Shown piece by piece: positions 1 through 8,383 of a DNA stretch of 64,000 nt. Made by a program: the position numbers and the translations under genes. The DNA is from Sulfurimonas sp. RIFOXYD12_FULL_33_39 (lineage in GTDB: Bacteria; Campylobacterota; Campylobacteria; Campylobacterales; Sulfurimonadaceae), in contig MICF01000001.1 of assembly GCA_001829785.1 (NCBI GenBank), positions 186,001 through 250,000 on the forward strand. The letters are read 5' to 3'. The notes beneath the pieces are model-generated. The model saw only the letters and a list, made by a program, of their open reading frames with translations, made no database searches and had not been told where the DNA came from. Numbering within the stretch: position 1 is the first letter of the stretch; each line of letters begins with the position of its first letter.

Positions 1-64
1 GCCATACTCTGCCTCAAATTTTAAAATTTTACAAAGTATATCCAAATAAAAATAAAATAAATAT

Positions 65-1042
65 CTACATGACAGTGTAAGGTTTTATCTCATCTCTTGA
101 AATAAAAGGTGTTGCTTCTATCTCATCTTCTTTATAAGATACTTTATAACTAACACCATCTTTTGTTTTACAATATGTTAGAATTATTTTTGCAGCAAGC
201 TCTTTATCAGCTTGTGTTGCACTCTTGCTAAGTAGAGAGTGCGGAGCCGGCAAATCAATAGCTTTTAAGTGATAGTATTTTTCATTATTTATATTTTGCA
301 GATGCTTATTCTCTTCCTGATTTCTTCCAACTACAAGTTTTGCACCATCAGGTAGTCGCAGATGACGACCAAATTTCATGATAGGAATATCCTTAACTTC
401 AAACGTATCATATTTTATAAAATCAAACATTTTTTTGGCAAAATTCTCATCAGTTAAAAGGCACCCTCCACCCGGGCTTTCAAAATTCTCTAAACCTATC
501 TCTTTTACAAGCTCTAGCTGTCTGTCTCTGCTTCTTCCCGTAATTCCTTCGAGTTTTTCTCTATCTACCCACCCTTCTATTTCAGCTATTGTCGGAACCA
601 AAGCTTTTGCGGAGAGAGGACGAAGAAGCAGACCTTCACAGTTGCTCTCGTTTAAAACTGTTTGAAGAGCATCTTTATTTTGACTCATTGGGCGTTGCCC
701 CATAACTTCACCACTGATTAGAAATGAAGCGCCTTCTGCTTCCATTATACGCTTAGCAACTGCAAACATTTTAGCATGACAATCTATACATGGATTGAAA
801 TTTTTACCGTAACCGTGTTTTGGGTCAAAGAGTACATCTTGTAAAAATTCGCTCTCTATATCTATTATCTTAAGCTCTGCTCCGACTTGATTGCACATAC
901 TTTGCATATGCTCAAGTCTATCTTTCGTACTTCCAAAGCCCGTATTAATATTTACCGCCAAAACCTCTATGCCTTGGTCTATTATAAGCTTCATCGCCAA
1001 AGTTGAGTCTAATCCACCGCTAAAAAGTGCGATTGCTTTCAT
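65..1042 (-). CDS. PP-loop ATP pyrophosphatase, tRNA-thiolation-like
   Basis: A 325-residue protein with an N-terminal PP-loop (SGGLDST, about residues 8-14), the ATP-pyrophosphatase signature shared by MnmA, ThiI, QueC and argininosuccinate synthase. A CxxC pair follows (NPCIDCH, about residues 83-89), and a GGGCLL stretch near residue 193 gives another cysteine. These fit an enzyme that adenylates a substrate and moves sulfur or nitrogen, often annotated as a tRNA 2-thiouridine-type protein. It lacks the full MnmA layout, so the exact substrate is unknown. It is transcribed away from the left edge and ends 65 bases inside the window. Family assignment is firm; specific function is inference. 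Confidence 0.7.
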   Translation of the reverse strand: MKAIALFSGGLDSTLAMKLIIDQGIEVLAVNINTGFGSTKDRLEHMQSMCNQVGAELKIIDIESEFLQDVLFDPKHGYGKNFNPCIDCHAKMFAVAKRIMEAEGASFLISGEVMGQRPMSQNKDALQTVLNESNCEGLLLRPLSAKALVPTIAEIEGWVDREKLEGITGRSRDRQLELVKEIGLENFESPGGGCLLTDENFAKKMFDFIKYDTFEVKDIPIMKFGRHLRLPDGAKLVVGRNQEENKHLQNINNEKYYHLKAIDLPAPHSLLSKSATQADKELAAKIILTYCKTKDGVSYKVSYKEDEIEATPFISRDEIKPYTVM

Positions 1043-1085
1043 CTTTTTCCCTTGTTATGTAATAATTAAATTACAGAATTATACA

Positions 1086-2366
1086 CTACTTATTCCCTCT
1101 TGTACCAGAGTGGCTTCGTGATGATTTTTTTGGCGCATTTGTAGCAGGTCTGTTTTGAGCTCTACTTCTTGAATTACTACCTTTCGCACCTCTGCCTCCG
1201 CCTTGATTTATAGGTTCTGCTTTTATAGAAGGGTCAGGTTTAAAACCTTTTAGCCAAATTTTTGGGATATCATTTTTGATTAGTTTTTCTATATTTGCCA
1301 AATACTCATGCTCATCTATACAAACTAACGATATTGCTTCGCCTACATTACCGGCACGACCCGTTCGCCCTATCCTATGAACGTAATCCTCAGGAACATT
1401 TGGAAGTTCGTAATTTACTACATGTGGAAGCTGGTCTATATCAATACCGCGTGCCGCAATATCTGTTGCAACCAAAACTCTTATTTCACCGTTTTTAAAG
1501 TCAGCCAAAGCTTTTGTTCTTGCATTTTGACTCTTGTTTCCATGAATTGCAGCAGCAGTTATGCCGTCTTTTTCAAGCTGTCCAAAGAGGCGATTTGCCC
1601 CATGTTTTGTTCTTGTAAACACGAGTACTTGTTTCCATTTACCTTCATTTATCAAATGTGTTAAAAGCTCTCTTTTACGAACGCTATCAACAGGATAAAC
1701 TGTCTGTTTTACGCTCTCTGCGGCAGTGTTGCGGCGTGCGACTTCTATAAGAACCGGCGAGTTTAACAATCTATCGGATAATTTTTTAATCTCATCTGAA
1801 TATGTAGCCGAGAATAGCAGATTTTGTCTTTGTGAAGGTAGTATTGCCAAGATTTTTTTAATATCGTTTATAAAACCCATATCAAGCATTCTATCGGCTT
1901 CATCAAGTATAAGAAATTCAACGCTTTTTAAATCTATGCTTTTTTGGGAAATATGGTCTAAAAGACGCCCCGGAGTTGCAATAACAATATCAACACCTTT
2001 GCGAAGCTGTACTAACTGCGGATTTATTTTCACTCCGCCAAATATAATTGCAGATTTGAATGGAAGATGTTTTCCATAAAGCTCTACACTCTCTCCGACT
2101 TGAGCCGCCAACTCCCTTGTGGGCGTTAGTATAAGCGCTCTCACGCTGTGCTTTGTTTTTGATGGTTTTGCTCTGCTTAGAAGCTCAAGAAGCGGAAGAG
2201 TAAAACCGGCAGTTTTACCTGTTCCTGTTTGCGCACCTGCTAAAATATCTCTTTTGCTTAGTATAACCGGTATCGCCTCTTTTTGAATAGGGGTAGGCTC
2301 GTCATACCCTTGATCTTTAATAGCTTTTAATATAGGAGCTGATAAACCTAGTGAGTTAAATGACAT
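1086..2366 (-). CDS. rhlE: DEAD-box ATP-dependent RNA helicase RhlE
   Basis: A 426-residue DEAD-box helicase that unwinds RNA in the cytoplasm. In order it shows the Q motif (TPIQ), Walker A (AQTGTGKT), PTRELA, DEAD ([12 protein letters not shown]), SAT (FSATYS), [11 protein letters not shown] and [10 protein letters not shown], then a basic Gly/Ser/Arg/Asn tail from about residue 380 typical of RhlE. ATG at 2366 follows an AGGA. It is divergent from the gene at 2464, whose N-terminal half looks like a decayed copy of this protein's second helicase domain. Confidence 0.92.
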   Translation of the reverse strand: MSFNSLGLSAPILKAIKDQGYDEPTPIQKEAIPVILSKRDILAGAQTGTGKTAGFTLPLLELLSRAKPSKTKHSVRALILTPTRELAAQVGESVELYGKHLPFKSAIIFGGVKINPQLVQLRKGVDIVIATPGRLLDHISQKSIDLKSVEFLILDEADRMLDMGFINDIKKILAILPSQRQNLLFSATYSDEIKKLSDRLLNSPVLIEVARRNTAAESVKQTVYPVDSVRKRELLTHLINEGKWKQVLVFTRTKHGANRLFGQLEKDGITAAAIHGNKSQNARTKALADFKNGEIRVLVATDIAARGIDIDQLPHVVNYELPNVPEDYVHRIGRTGRAGNVGEAISLVCIDEHEYLANIEKLIKNDIPKIWLKGFKPDPSIKAEPINQGGGRGAKGSNSRSRAQNRPATNAPKKSSRSHSGTRGNK

Positions 2367-2463
2367 TCATTTCCTGAGTTGTAATATTTATACATAATAG
2401 CATAATTTATGGTAATGTCGGATATAATTTGCACTAAATTTAAATACTCTCTTAGGACTTCCT

Positions 2464-3366
2464 ATGTCAAGCAACCAAATAACCTTAAAACACGGTAAGC
2501 ATCGTGTTCATCCATGTCCTAACGATAAAAAATTATCACTTCTTAATTTATTGATAACCCAAAACAACTCTTTGAAAACTATTGTTGTATCTTCAAATAA
2601 TATTGAAGCTATAAAAGAGGCTATAACTGCAGAAAATGTTACGGTTTTAAGTGATAGTGAGCTAATAGAGTTGCCTGAACTTACATGTGAATTGCTTATT
2701 AGCTACGATTTACCTTCTGATGCAGATATCTACATGTCAAGATTGGCAAAAACTACAGATAGTGCAACTATTTTACTTGATATTAATGAGCAAAAAGAGC
2801 TATATCCCATAGAAACACTTCTTAAAAGAGTAATAAAACAAGAAATAATCAAAGGTTTTGAGTATGAAGAGAAGCAGACTATTGTAATAGCACAACAAAA
2901 GCCAAAAAGAGAGTACGCTTTTAAGACGGATGCAAAAGAAAAATCAGAGCGTAAACCATTTGAGAAACCAAAATATGACAAGCCTAAAAGAGACGGTGAA
3001 AAATCAGAGCGCAAACCATTTGAGAAACCAAAATACGACAAACCTAAAAGAGACGGTGAAAAATCAGAGCGTAAACCATTTGACAAACCAAAATACGACA
3101 AGCCTAAAAGAGACGGTGAAAAATCAGAGCGTAAACCATTTGACAAACCAAAATACGACAAGCCTAAAAGAGACGGTGAAAATAGTAAAAAACCTAATAA
3201 ATTTTTAGGTAAAGACGAAAACGGCAAAGCCATATTTGCTAGTAAAAGCGGAGAGAGAAATCATCGCTATGACGGAAAACCAAAAGATACATATGAAGCA
3301 CCAAAAAAAGTTGGAAGAAAAATATCTATAAAAGAGCGTAAACCAAAAGAGACACCTGAGTCATAA
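2464..3366 (+). CDS. Degenerate helicase-C-like protein with four 20-residue basic repeats
   Basis: A 300-residue highly basic protein. Residues about 1-130 resemble the second RecA domain of a DEAD-box helicase: an IVVSSN strand, then LPELTCELLISYDLPSDADIY, SRLAKT and a GFE end line up with the [20 protein letters not shown]...GF stretch of RhlE. The arginine-rich motif VI is lost (SRLAKT instead of HRIGRTGR) and there is no Walker A or DEAD box, so it cannot be an ATPase. Residues about 160-240 are four repeats with the pattern KSERKPF-E/D-KPKYDKPKRDGE, then another Lys/Arg-rich tail. RNA binding, perhaps with the divergent RhlE, is inference. Confidence 0.75.
   Translation: MSSNQITLKHGKHRVHPCPNDKKLSLLNLLITQNNSLKTIVVSSNNIEAIKEAITAENVTVLSDSELIELPELTCELLISYDLPSDADIYMSRLAKTTDSATILLDINEQKELYPIETLLKRVIKQEIIKGFEYEEKQTIVIAQQKPKREYAFKTDAKEKSERKPFEKPKYDKPKRDGEKSERKPFEKPKYDKPKRDGEKSERKPFDKPKYDKPKRDGEKSERKPFDKPKYDKPKRDGENSKKPNKFLGKDENGKAIFASKSGERNHRYDGKPKDTYEAPKKVGRKISIKERKPKETPES
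2941..3180 (+). repeat. Four in-frame 60-bp tandem repeats
   Basis: Four consecutive 60-bp units, differing at only a few bases, start at 2941, 3001, 3061 and 3121. Each encodes 20 residues of the basic repeat in the helicase-like protein. The near-identity at DNA level suggests recent expansion or homogenisation and makes copy number a likely strain variable. Confidence 0.95.
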
Positions 3367-3376
3367 AGAGCAATGT

Positions 3377-5029
3377 TTAGCTCTTAAAAGTTACAAGCTC
3401 TCCTTTTTTTAACTGCGAGATTTTTCCTCTATATCTACGAATATGAAAGGCCTTTTGCTCAAAAGAGATATCTGTCTGCAAATTTATTTTTTTGTATTCT
3501 CTCTCGTAATGCTTCATTAAAAATGCTATAAGTTCAGCCTTTAGAGCCTCTTCATTTTCAAGTGAAAGTATCTTTTCATCTACTGATATTGCCATAAGCC
3601 GCGGCTCGTCAAACTTTCCCTTTAATGCCAAAGCAAACTCAAGTGAATGAAACTGCAAAAGCGAAGGATCAAGCACATCTAAAATTTGATTTGTAAACTC
3701 TGGATGTTCTAAAACCGTTTTTATTAAACTAAGCTCCCACATATCTCTATGACGGCTACTATCAATAACAGTTTTATTTTGGTTAGTGTTCGCTTGGTTA
3801 GCCAATCTTACAAATGAAGGATTAATTCCCAATCGTTGTGCCAAATATGTTTTATATTTATCCTGAAGCATTGGGGAGAGAGTTTTAAGATATCCGATAG
3901 CCTCTTGCATACAAGCTTCTTTAGCCTTAGGGTCTAAAAGATTGTAAAGCGATAAAATCTCGTCTAAAACAAACTCTATAAACGCTTGAGGAGTTCTAAA
4001 CATAGTTGATAGTTCCTCAACTTCACCATTTTTTACCATATCCGCAGGGTCTAAACCCTCTTTGAAAATAACAACGCCGCCGTTAAATCCGCTTGCACTT
4101 AAAAGTTTTGATGCTTTTAAAGCAGCCGCGCGTCCTGCCTTGTCTCCGTCATATGCCATTATAACTTTTGGCTCGCCTTTACGTAATAGCGGCAAATGCT
4201 CTGTAGTAAGCGCCGTTCCCAAAGTAGCAACCGCATTTGTAAAACCTGCTTGATGAAGCATTATAACATCAAGATAACCCTCTGTTATAACTATCTGTTT
4301 TGTTTTATGAATACTCTGTTTTGCATGATGGTAGGCATATAAAAGACGCGATTTATTAAAAAAAGGCGTTTCGGGCGAATTTACGTACTTTGCCTGATGT
4401 CCGCTTATGGTTCTCCCGCCAAACCCGACAATAGAGCCGTTAGCCGAATGAATAGGAAATGTTATACGCTCTATAAATCTTGCAAAATTCCTTCCGCCTT
4501 CATACCCTATAACTCCCATCTCAACCGCTTCGCTCATACTGAAAAGTTCAGATTTTATAAAATTAATCGTTGCATTTGAATCAGGTGCATATCCGATACC
4601 GAATTTTTCTACACTGCTCTCATAAATACCGCGCTCTTTTATGTAAGAGATTGCCTGAGGATTTTTAGTAAAAAGGTATTGATACCGCTCATTAATTTTT
4701 TCCATAAGATTTGAACGAGGTTTGCTGTTTTTTTTGTCGCTGTACGAGAGAGAGAAATTATATGTGGATGCAAGCTTTTCCAGTGCTTCTGGATAAGTTA
4801 ATTTTTCATGTTCAATAACAAATTTTATACTGTCACCGCCTACCCCGCATCCAAAACAGTGATATATCTGTTTTGCCGGACTTACTACAAATGAAGCGGT
4901 TTTTTCGCCATGAAAAGGACATGGCGCTTTATAGTTTGCACCGGCTTTTTTAAGCTCAATGTACGAACCAATAACATCAACAATATCAATGCGCGCTTTG
5001 AGGGCTTCAATAGAATCTTGAGTAATCAT
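3377..5029 (-). CDS. dnaG: DNA primase DnaG
   Basis: DNA primase that makes the RNA primers for replication with DnaB. From the ATG at 5029 it is 550 residues. It has the N-terminal zinc-binding domain (CPFH...CFGCG, about residues 35-60), then the catalytic TOPRIM core with EGYLD and the acidic AYDGDKAG motif. An in-frame TTG at 5044 would add five residues, but the ATG gives the usual start just before the D-I-V-D segment. The C-terminal helicase-binding region is short and divergent, as in Campylobacterota. It converges on the helicase-like gene, leaving 10 bp between stops. Confidence 0.95.
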   Translation of the reverse strand: MITQDSIEALKARIDIVDVIGSYIELKKAGANYKAPCPFHGEKTASFVVSPAKQIYHCFGCGVGGDSIKFVIEHEKLTYPEALEKLASTYNFSLSYSDKKNSKPRSNLMEKINERYQYLFTKNPQAISYIKERGIYESSVEKFGIGYAPDSNATINFIKSELFSMSEAVEMGVIGYEGGRNFARFIERITFPIHSANGSIVGFGGRTISGHQAKYVNSPETPFFNKSRLLYAYHHAKQSIHKTKQIVITEGYLDVIMLHQAGFTNAVATLGTALTTEHLPLLRKGEPKVIMAYDGDKAGRAAALKASKLLSASGFNGGVVIFKEGLDPADMVKNGEVEELSTMFRTPQAFIEFVLDEILSLYNLLDPKAKEACMQEAIGYLKTLSPMLQDKYKTYLAQRLGINPSFVRLANQANTNQNKTVIDSSRHRDMWELSLIKTVLEHPEFTNQILDVLDPSLLQFHSLEFALALKGKFDEPRLMAISVDEKILSLENEEALKAELIAFLMKHYEREYKKINLQTDISFEQKAFHIRRYRGKISQLKKGELVTFKS

Positions 5030-5088
5030 AAATAGATTATACAAAAATGTTAGTTAAAGAGAGTTTGGGATTTTTTAAATAGTTGTCA

Positions 5089-5118
5089 CTAAGACAGGAA
5101 CGGTAATACCTGTCTTAG
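5089..5118. terminator. Perfect 10-bp inverted repeat, terminator-like
   Basis: CTAAGACAGG and CCTGTCTTAG form a 10-bp perfect stem with a 10-base loop between dnaG and the small secreted-peptide gene. Neither side has a strong T-tract, so it may act as a transcript-end hairpin for the small gene or be a protein-binding site. Confidence 0.5.
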
Positions 5119-5141
5119 AAGGAGAAATAGTTTTTTAGATA

Positions 5142-5270
5142 TTAGTAAATATCTGTGCTTGGGTGATTAGGTTTACTAATCGGTGTTTGTACATCTTTAA
5201 TGTCATAGTGTACAATGTTGTCAGCTTGGATGGCACCTAATATTAACATTATAGTTAAAATTATTTTCAT
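5142..5270 (-). CDS. Small secreted peptide, 42 aa, unknown function
   Basis: A short gene with ATG at 5270 preceded by AAGGAA at proper distance, and TAA at 5142. The N-terminus is a compact signal peptide (MKIILTIMLILGAIQA, probable cleavage after about residue 16), leaving about 26 mostly polar residues ending in Ile-Tyr. It lies between two hairpins (5089-5118 and 5302-5347), so it looks like a single-gene transcript. No family recognised. Signal peptide plus ribosome site support expression; role unknown. Confidence 0.55.
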   Translation of the reverse strand: MKIILTIMLILGAIQADNIVHYDIKDVQTPISKPNHPSTDIY

Positions 5271-5301
5271 TTTGTATTCCTTGGTAAGAACGCATTACGC
5301 T

Positions 5302-5347
5302 CTAAATTTTTAAATCGGAGAAATTTTATCCGATTTAAAAATTTTAG
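5302..5347. terminator. Long AT-rich hairpin downstream of nifQ
   Basis: CTAAATTTTTAAATCGGA (5302-5319) pairs with the segment at 5329-5347 over about 18 bp with one bulged base and a 9-base loop. The A and T runs inside the stem allow it to act as a terminator for nifQ on the minus strand, and it insulates the small-peptide gene. Confidence 0.6.
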
Positions 5348-5410
5348 TTATTGATTTGTGTCAATTTGTAATAAAAAAGTAGTATATTTTTACTACAACA
5401 TCATAAATAT

Positions 5411-5737
5411 TCATATATTTACGCTTATACAGCTAAAGCATGAAATATTATCGCTGCAGTTTTTACATGCAGGAGCTATTTTACCTATCTCGTCGTATAT
5501 AAATTTTTTCCATAACTTATCCTTTGGTTTATCTTGTGCTAAAGTCGGAAAATTTCTTTGCATAAATCTACCCATCTCTGTTCTGCTTTTAAGCCCCAAA
5601 TCACTATATAAATGTCCCATCGCCAATGATTTATATGCTACCCAAGGAGCTAAAACATCATGTGCAAGAGAGTTTACAGAATGCTTTTGGAGCAAATCAC
5701 AAACCTCTTTTTCTACTATTTTTAAATCCATTTTCAT
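5411..5737 (-). CDS. nifQ: NifQ-like molybdenum donor for FeMo-co synthesis
   Basis: NifQ carries a Mo-Fe-S cluster and supplies molybdenum for FeMo-co. The order HDVLAPWVA, HLYSDLGLKSR, a RNFP-LA stretch, WKKFIYDEI and a C-terminal cysteine cluster matches the NifQ family. The protein is 108 residues, much shorter than the roughly 180 of Klebsiella or Azotobacter NifQ, because the N-terminus is reduced. ATG at 5737 is preferred over an upstream TTG (5755) because GGAG lies seven bases before it. The family pattern C-x4-C-x2-C-x5-C is altered here: the first Cys is replaced, giving C-x2-C-x5-C-x2-C. Likely cotranscribed with the upstream peroxidase. Confidence 0.82.
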   Translation of the reverse strand: MKMDLKIVEKEVCDLLQKHSVNSLAHDVLAPWVAYKSLAMGHLYSDLGLKSRTEMGRFMQRNFPTLAQDKPKDKLWKKFIYDEIGKIAPACKNCSDNISCFSCISVNI

Positions 5738-5812
5738 GATAAATCTCCATCTCAACTGTTTTTAAATAACAAAATTGTCATATTTTGTCCTATTGTGTTG
5801 CAAATAAAACTA

Positions 5813-6361
5813 TTAAACACTCATCCAGTTTTCATGTGTATGACCCTTTTTCTCTTCGCTCAAAATTTTATGAACTGCTTTTATACAAGCATCATAATCA
5901 ACTTCATCAACTATTTCTCCGACTAGCTCTTTGTATGCTACTTTGCCATCACTATCAATTAAATACACTGCTCTAGCAAGACGATTTTTAAGTTTGCCTT
6001 CTTTGATTAAGAGACCGTATTTTTTTGCAAAATTCAAATCAGCATCTATTACAAGCTCTGCGCTGTCGATATTCTCGTTTTTTACATACTCTTTTACAAA
6101 TTCGATATCATCGGTTGTTACCATAATCGTCTCTAGTTTTTTAAACTGCTCTACAAGCTTGTTAAATTTTTTAGCCCCAAGCGAGCATACCTCTGTTTTA
6201 AGAGAAGGTATAGAAACAATAAGCTGTAGATTTTGAGCTATCATTCCGATTACATTTTTACTGCCGTCTAACTTTGTAATTCGTGCAGCAGGTGCTTCAC
6301 GACCTACATCTATCTCTTTTCCCTCAAGCCTAGTTAGCACTCCATTTACAGTTATATTCAT
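5813..6361 (-). CDS. tpx: Thiol peroxidase-like peroxiredoxin
   Basis: A 182-residue peroxiredoxin of the Tpx group, which reduces hydrogen peroxide and alkyl peroxides. The start (MNITVNGVLTRLEG), the peroxidatic-cysteine region (PSLKTEVCSLG, about residue 58) and the C-terminal VGEIVDE stretch fit the family. The resolving cysteine expected about 34 residues later is absent (TTDDIEFVKEY there); the only other Cys is near residue 161. A 1-Cys or atypical mechanism is inferred. The sigma-54-like site at 6399-6414 places it in the nif regulon with nifQ, suggesting protection of nitrogenase assembly from peroxide. Confidence 0.82.
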   Translation of the reverse strand: MNITVNGVLTRLEGKEIDVGREAPAARITKLDGSKNVIGMIAQNLQLIVSIPSLKTEVCSLGAKKFNKLVEQFKKLETIMVTTDDIEFVKEYVKNENIDSAELVIDADLNFAKKYGLLIKEGKLKNRLARAVYLIDSDGKVAYKELVGEIVDEVDYDACIKAVHKILSEEKKGHTHENWMSV

Positions 6362-6398
6362 ATATAATCCATTTTTTCTAATATATTAAAAAGCTATA

Positions 6399-6414
6399 TG
6401 CATAACCTGTTCTA
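6399..6414 (-). promoter_or_regulatory. Sigma-54-like promoter of tpx-nifQ
   Basis: On the minus strand TAGAACA-GGTT-ATGCA, an exact match to the window consensus TAGAACA-N4-WTGCA, with the -12 part 38 bp upstream of the tpx ATG. Confidence 0.75.
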
Positions 6415-6471
6415 ATATAAAAGATTACTCTATTGACTATTTTTTATACAATTAACTGCCTACTTAAATAG

Positions 6472-6477
6472 TATAAT
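6472..6477 (+). promoter_or_regulatory. Predicted -10 box of nifA
   Basis: TATAAT lies 21 bp before the nifA ATG, preceded by an AT-rich tract without a clear -35, as is usual for housekeeping promoters in Campylobacterota. nifA has no sigma-54-like site on its own strand. Confidence 0.5.
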
Positions 6478-6497
6478 TTGAAAAAAGAGTAGTTTTC

Positions 6498-8123
6498 ATG
6501 TCAAAAAAAATTCATACCCCAGAAGATGAAGATTGTCAAACATGTACTCTAAAATTTGCCTACGATGAGATTAATATACTCTATGAGATAGCAGTAATGC
6601 TCACAAATACGGTAGATACGAAAGAGTGCATAGAAAAAGCGATGATGATGCTTAAGCGAAAATCATATCTTGAGAGATGTGCGCTGTTCCTTATTAATGA
6701 TGATGGCGAGTACTTAGAACTTTTTGCTTCTATAAATATAACACCTGCTCAACAAAAAATGGCAAGATATAAAATAGGCGAAGGAGCAACCGGTCTTGCC
6801 GCAAAAAGCGCAGAACCCATCGTAATAGAAAATATTCATAACAATATTAACTACTTAAATAAAATTGGCACTGCAAATACAAAATCTATATCTTATGTTG
6901 CTACCCCGATTATTCAAGACAGCGGAGTGATAGGCGTCTTATCCGCTAACATTGATGAGTCAAGTATAATAGATTTTGACAATATTGTTCACATGCTTAC
7001 AATAGTGGGTTCACTCTTTGGCGGCAATATATCTATGCAAAAGAGATTTGCGCAGGAAAAAGAGAGTTTGGTAGAGCTAAAAACATACTATAAAGACCAA
7101 GCGCTTAGCGAGTACAGGTTTGAAAATATAATCGGTAAAAGCTCTAAAATGAAACAGATATTTAACATGTTAGAGACCGTTTCGCCATCTGATGCCACCA
7201 TTTTAGTAAGAGGCGAAACAGGTACGGGTAAAGAGCTAATCGCTACGGCGGTACACAATCTAAGCAGACGTAAAAATGCTCCCTTCATAAAACTAAACTG
7301 CGCGGCAATAAGTGAGACCCTGCTTGAGAGTGAGCTTTTTGGGCATGAAAAAGGTGCTTTTACAGATGCTAGGGAGACTAGAAAAGGAAGATTTGAGTTA
7401 GCTGACGGAGGAACGCTGTTTTTGGATGAAATAGGCGATATAACACCCGCTCTTCAAGTAAAACTTCTTAGAATCCTTCAAGAGCAGGAGTTTGAACGTG
7501 TCGGCGGTACTAAAACAATTAAAACAAACGTTAGGTTAGTAGCTGCGACAAACAGAAATTTAGAAAAAATGGTCAAAAGCGGCGAATTTAGAGAGGATTT
7601 GTTTTACCGCTTAAATGTCATTCCAATCAATCTGCCGCCGCTTCGCGAAAGGTATGAAGACGTCAAACTTTTGATTGAGCACTATCTTCATAACTTTACA
7701 AAAGAACATAGAAAAGAGATGTCTTTTTCTAAACAAGCACTTGAGGTTTTGCTTGACTATCCATGGCCGGGAAATATTCGTGAACTTCAAAACACAATGG
7801 AGAGAATAGTTTTAATATGCCCAAACGGAGTTATCAATCCAGAGATGTTAAATCACGTACTCCCTTTTAACTATCAAAAAATGCACATGAGCATGGAGAG
7901 TGAAAAAACAGTCATACTGCAAGAGAATCTGCCTGCTCAAAATATAGAGGAAATAGCGATACCGCAGACTATGACTAAAAATAGAATTTTAGAGATTGAA
8001 AAAGAGTCGATTATTAAAGCATTGGTTGATAACCGCGGCATAAAAACAAAAGCAGCGGCACAACTTGGGATGAGTACCAGACAGATTACATATAAAATCA
8101 AAAAATATAATATAGAATTTTAA
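6498..8123 (+). CDS. nifA: NifA, sigma-54-dependent activator of nif genes
   Basis: A 541-residue enhancer-binding protein. Order: a CxxC pair near residue 14, a GAF sensor domain (about 25-185), an AAA+ domain with Walker A GETGTGKE (about residue 239) and Walker B GGTLFLDEIGD, and a Fis-type helix-turn-helix at the C-terminus (KTKAAAQLGMSTRQITYKIKK). The loop that contacts sigma-54 reads GAFTDA instead of the usual GAFTGA. There is no clear inter-domain cysteine cluster like that of oxygen-sensitive rhizobial NifA, and no nifL is present. Divergent from tpx-nifQ. It should activate the sigma-54-like promoters listed in this window. Confidence 0.9.
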   Translation: MSKKIHTPEDEDCQTCTLKFAYDEINILYEIAVMLTNTVDTKECIEKAMMMLKRKSYLERCALFLINDDGEYLELFASINITPAQQKMARYKIGEGATGLAAKSAEPIVIENIHNNINYLNKIGTANTKSISYVATPIIQDSGVIGVLSANIDESSIIDFDNIVHMLTIVGSLFGGNISMQKRFAQEKESLVELKTYYKDQALSEYRFENIIGKSSKMKQIFNMLETVSPSDATILVRGETGTGKELIATAVHNLSRRKNAPFIKLNCAAISETLLESELFGHEKGAFTDARETRKGRFELADGGTLFLDEIGDITPALQVKLLRILQEQEFERVGGTKTIKTNVRLVAATNRNLEKMVKSGEFREDLFYRLNVIPINLPPLRERYEDVKLLIEHYLHNFTKEHRKEMSFSKQALEVLLDYPWPGNIRELQNTMERIVLICPNGVINPEMLNHVLPFNYQKMHMSMESEKTVILQENLPAQNIEEIAIPQTMTKNRILEIEKESIIKALVDNRGIKTKAAAQLGMSTRQITYKIKKYNIEF

Positions 8124-8161
8124 GATTTAATACTTTGGAAACCCAAATAAAATAGTCTATT

Positions 8162-8383
8162 TTAACTATCTCCTCTTGATATTATTTTAGCGTTTACCTC
8201 ATTTGGAAGTTTTTTTACATGTGGCTCTATATACCATATATCGCCGTTGGTCAAATTAATATTTCCGCCCCATTTTTCCTCGCTATCAAACTCTAACGAC
8301 TCTATAATCTCTTCCATATCTTTTTTAGCTACGTAAAATAGCACCTTACCCTCATCATTTTCTCTTAACATAACTTTTGCCAT
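8162..8383 (-). CDS. nifT: NifT/FixU family protein
   Basis: A 73-residue protein with the NifT/FixU pattern: KVMLREND at the start, FYVAKKDMEE, WGGNINLTNGD and a short basic end. NifT is small, conserved in nif clusters and not essential in the species studied. It is last in the nifU operon; its ATG overlaps the stop of the preceding flavoprotein gene by one base and follows AAGGAG. Confidence 0.85.
   Translation of the reverse strand: MAKVMLRENDEGKVLFYVAKKDMEEIIESLEFDSEEKWGGNINLTNGDIWYIEPHVKKLPNEVNAKIISRGDS

Noticed and set aside
2941..3180. Possible CRISPR-like array
   Set aside because: Units are directly adjacent with no unique spacers, in frame, and encode a peptide repeat. No cas genes in the window.
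2730..3233. Long open frame antisense to the repeat protein
   Set aside because: It is the mirror of the 60-bp repeats; low-complexity repeats keep several frames open. The plus strand has the start context and helicase-like N-terminus.
5358..5765. Open frame on the plus strand opposite nifQ
   Set aside because: Composition and position are those of an antisense shadow; NifQ motifs are clear on the minus strand.
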